Below, in pieces: positions 5,912 through 6,655 of a stretch of 6,655 nt of DNA. The first letter of the stretch is position 1. The number at the start of each line of letters is the position of its first letter. The notes beneath the pieces were generated by a model that saw nothing but the letters and a program-made list of their open reading frames with translations, was not told the DNA's origin and searched no databases. Made by a program: the position numbers and the translations under genes. This DNA comes from JACDAN01 sp046729215 (GTDB lineage Bacteria > Actinomycetota > Thermoleophilia > Gaiellales > Gaiellaceae): NCBI GenBank assembly GCA_046729215.1, contig JBKPGE010000056.1:1-6655 (forward strand), written 5' to 3'.

Positions 5912-6018
5912 GGGTTTGCGACAGCGTAGGCGCCTCGCTCGAGAGACAGAGGCACAAAATTGCCTTCCGCAATCCGCGGCCGCCCGTCGGCCCCCATTCT
6001 CGACGTGGAAATGCCGAA

Positions 6019-6028
6019 CTCTCGAGAG
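6019..6028. repeat. Perfect 10-bp palindrome CTCTCGAGAG
   Basis: This self-complementary decamer lies eight bases before operator B in the intergenic region between the GNAT gene and peptide gene B. It is just outside the duplicated unit and absent from copy A. It could be a second operator or chance. Confidence 0.3.
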
Positions 6029-6035
6029 AAGAGCG

Positions 6036-6051
6036 TGTCACGGCGGTGACA
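6036..6051. promoter_or_regulatory. 16-bp inverted repeat TGTCA-N6-TGACA (operator B)
   Basis: TGTCAC-GGCG-GTGACA, with perfect 6-bp arms, is the copy B counterpart of operator A. The outer arms are kept although the centre has diverged (CCACGG in A, CGGCGG in B), as expected of a bound symmetrical site. It lies 86 bases before peptide B's ATG and also upstream of the divergent GNAT gene. Confidence 0.6.
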
Positions 6052-6072
6052 GTGGCAACGTCGCCGGCGCGA

Positions 6073-6101
6073 ACGACAAGAGCGCAGTTGCCTCCTACGG
6101 T
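6073..6101 (+). promoter_or_regulatory. Candidate promoter of secreted-peptide gene B
   Basis: ACGACA (6073-6078) and TACGGT (6096-6101) with a 17-base spacer, the same hexamers and spacing as before gene A. Predicted start is near 6108, which is also an in-frame ATG. AAGGAGG follows at 6125-6131, six bases before the ATG at 6138. Confidence 0.45.
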
Positions 6102-6137
6102 CGAGTCATGGAGATCGTGGACGGAAGGAGGCATCTC

Positions 6138-6329
6138 ATGAAGCGCATCGCACTCGTCATCGGCGTCGTCATCGGAATCGCTGCTACTCCGGCTGTCGTC
6201 GCCGCGGACAGCAGCCGCCAGCCGCACAGCGAGCGGTTCCAGCTTTCCCGCGACTGGGGCACGCCGCTGGGTCCGGCCTACGGGCCAGTCCAGGTTGCGC
6301 CGTCGCAGTACGGCTTCTATTCGAAGTAG
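6138..6329 (+). CDS. Small secreted peptide B (63 aa, paralogue of peptide A)
   Basis: It has the same length and layout as peptide A: M-K-R, hydrophobic I-A-L-V-I-G-V-V-I-G-I-A-A-T-P-A-V-V, likely cleavage after V-V-A-A, then a mature peptide starting D-S-S-R-Q-P-H-S and ending Y-G-F-Y-S-K. Invariant between copies are R-D-W-G-T-P, P-A-Y-G, V-A-P and Y-G-F-Y-x-K. Changes are concentrated in the mature part and many are conservative (D/E, Y/F, I/L), which suggests a functional, diverging peptide. The start is set by AAGGAGG six bases upstream; the ATG at 6108 is an alternative. Unlike copy A there is no terminator hairpin of its own: adenosine deaminase sequence begins immediately after the stop. 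Family and function unknown; probably exported by the Sec route and released or held in the envelope. Confidence 0.75.
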   Translation: MKRIALVIGVVIGIAATPAVVAADSSRQPHSERFQLSRDWGTPLGPAYGPVQVAPSQYGFYSK

Positions 6330-6330
6330 G

Positions 6331-6655
6331 AACGCGGGCGCGGGGATCGTCGGCATCGACATCGCCGGCCCGCGCCCGAACGCCGACGGCCCCTACCCGT
6401 ACCGCACCCTACGCCCGTTCGTCCAGCAGGCGCGCGACGCCGGCCCTCGGGCGACGATCCACGTCGGCGAGGAGGGCGGCGCCTACGGGATCGCCGAGAT
6501 CCGCGAGGTCGTCTCCACCCTGCGCCCCGACCGGATCGGGCACGGGATCCTCGCCGCCCGGGACAAGAAGCTGATGGGGCAGATCAGCGAGGCGGGGATC
6601 GTGCTCGAGCTCTGCCCGACCTCGAACCTGCTCACGAAGGCGCTCGAGAGCGAGG
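6331..6655 (+). pseudogene. add: Adenosine deaminase fragment, N-terminal half missing (right end cut by window)
   Basis: From about 6343 the frame reads G-I-V-G-I-D-I-A-G-P, T-I-H-V-G-E-E-G, L-R-P-D-R-I-G-H-G-I and L-E-L-C-P-T-S-N-L-L-T-K, the central part of adenosine deaminase, the zinc enzyme of purine salvage that turns adenosine into inosine. Visible are the third zinc-ligand His and catalytic Glu (H-V-G-E) and the conserved His of R-I-G-H-G. The first H-x-H zinc motif and about 170 residues that should precede this point are absent: upstream lies the peptide B gene. No start codon with a ribosome site is visible. Almost every third codon position is G or C, more so than in the neighbouring genes. 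Explanations are a 5'-truncated pseudogene, a recombination or insertion junction near 6330, or a chimeric assembly. The Asp zinc ligand would lie beyond the window. Confidence 0.8.

Larger units (their letters stand above)
6035..6337 (+). repeat. Duplicated unit, copy B (operator, promoter, leader, peptide gene)
   Basis: Counterpart of 3438-3738 in the same orientation. The left edge of similarity coincides with the inverted repeat, and the right edge falls just after the stop, where the deaminase fragment begins. The part most alike is the leader and -10 region rather than the codons for the mature peptide. Confidence 0.8.

Noticed and set aside
3438..6337. The two peptide units as ends of a composite transposon
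   Set aside because: No transposase, terminal inverted repeats or target-site duplications are visible, and each unit encodes an intact peptide gene.
5640..6362. 240-aa minus-strand open frame across the GNAT gene, operator B and peptide gene B
   Set aside because: It is antisense to peptide gene B and shadows the GNAT gene in another frame; its resemblance to a minus-strand frame at 3179-3628 only reflects the duplicated unit.
6335..6378. Inverted repeat CGGGCGCGGG / CCCGCGCCCG with a 24-base gap, as a terminator for peptide gene B
   Set aside because: Both arms fall in the deaminase reading frame, where G-P-R-P and A-G-A-G codons explain the bases; the loop is long and no T-run follows.

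Overview
The window looks like chromosomal DNA of a GC-rich actinobacterium, probably from the Thermoleophilia/Solirubrobacterales side or a related soil lineage. I infer this from family content only: a class III cyclase fused to an AAA-type ATPase and TPR region, an alpha/beta-hydrolase–cyclase fusion of the Mycobacterium LipJ (Rv1900c) type, an HxlR regulator beside a small dimeric alpha-beta barrel (DABB) protein, and an actinobacterial-type adenosine deaminase. No RNA genes, CRISPR array or transposase were seen.

Layout. 1-110 (minus) is the N-terminus of an HxlR-family regulator, cut by the window edge. It diverges from 159-443 (plus), a DABB monooxygenase-like protein with a TTG start. 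That gene ends tail-to-tail, overlapping by 4 bases, with a large minus-strand gene at 440-3396. The large gene encodes a class III nucleotide cyclase, an ATPase/signalling domain and a TPR region, and is broken by an apparent one-base deletion near 3075. Diverging from it is a 63-aa secreted peptide gene (3539-3730) with a strong hairpin behind it. Next come the alpha/beta-hydrolase–cyclase fusion (3972-5333), a minus-strand GNAT acetyltransferase with a second apparent one-base deletion near its C-terminus (5462-5911, original end probably 5433), and a second 63-aa peptide gene (6138-6329). The window ends in adenosine deaminase sequence (6331-6655) that has lost its N-terminal half.

Most notable content. 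(1) The two secreted-peptide genes lie in a duplicated unit of about 300 bp that includes operator, promoter and leader; the leader is better conserved than the mature peptide. (2) A 16-bp inverted repeat, TGTCA-N6-TGACA, lies upstream of both peptide genes, between the first peptide gene and the cyclase-ATPase gene, and (one mismatch) upstream of the hydrolase-cyclase gene. Its 5-6-5 geometry is that of CRP/FNR-superfamily sites, which fits a cAMP-linked regulon. (3) The hydrolase domain of the fusion has lost Ser, Asp and His of its triad, and its cyclase domain has unusual substrate residues. It may be a ligand sensor coupled to a modified cyclase.

Caution. Two single-base frameshifts in short homopolymers and an abrupt deaminase junction mean that sequencing or assembly error must be excluded before any gene is called a pseudogene.
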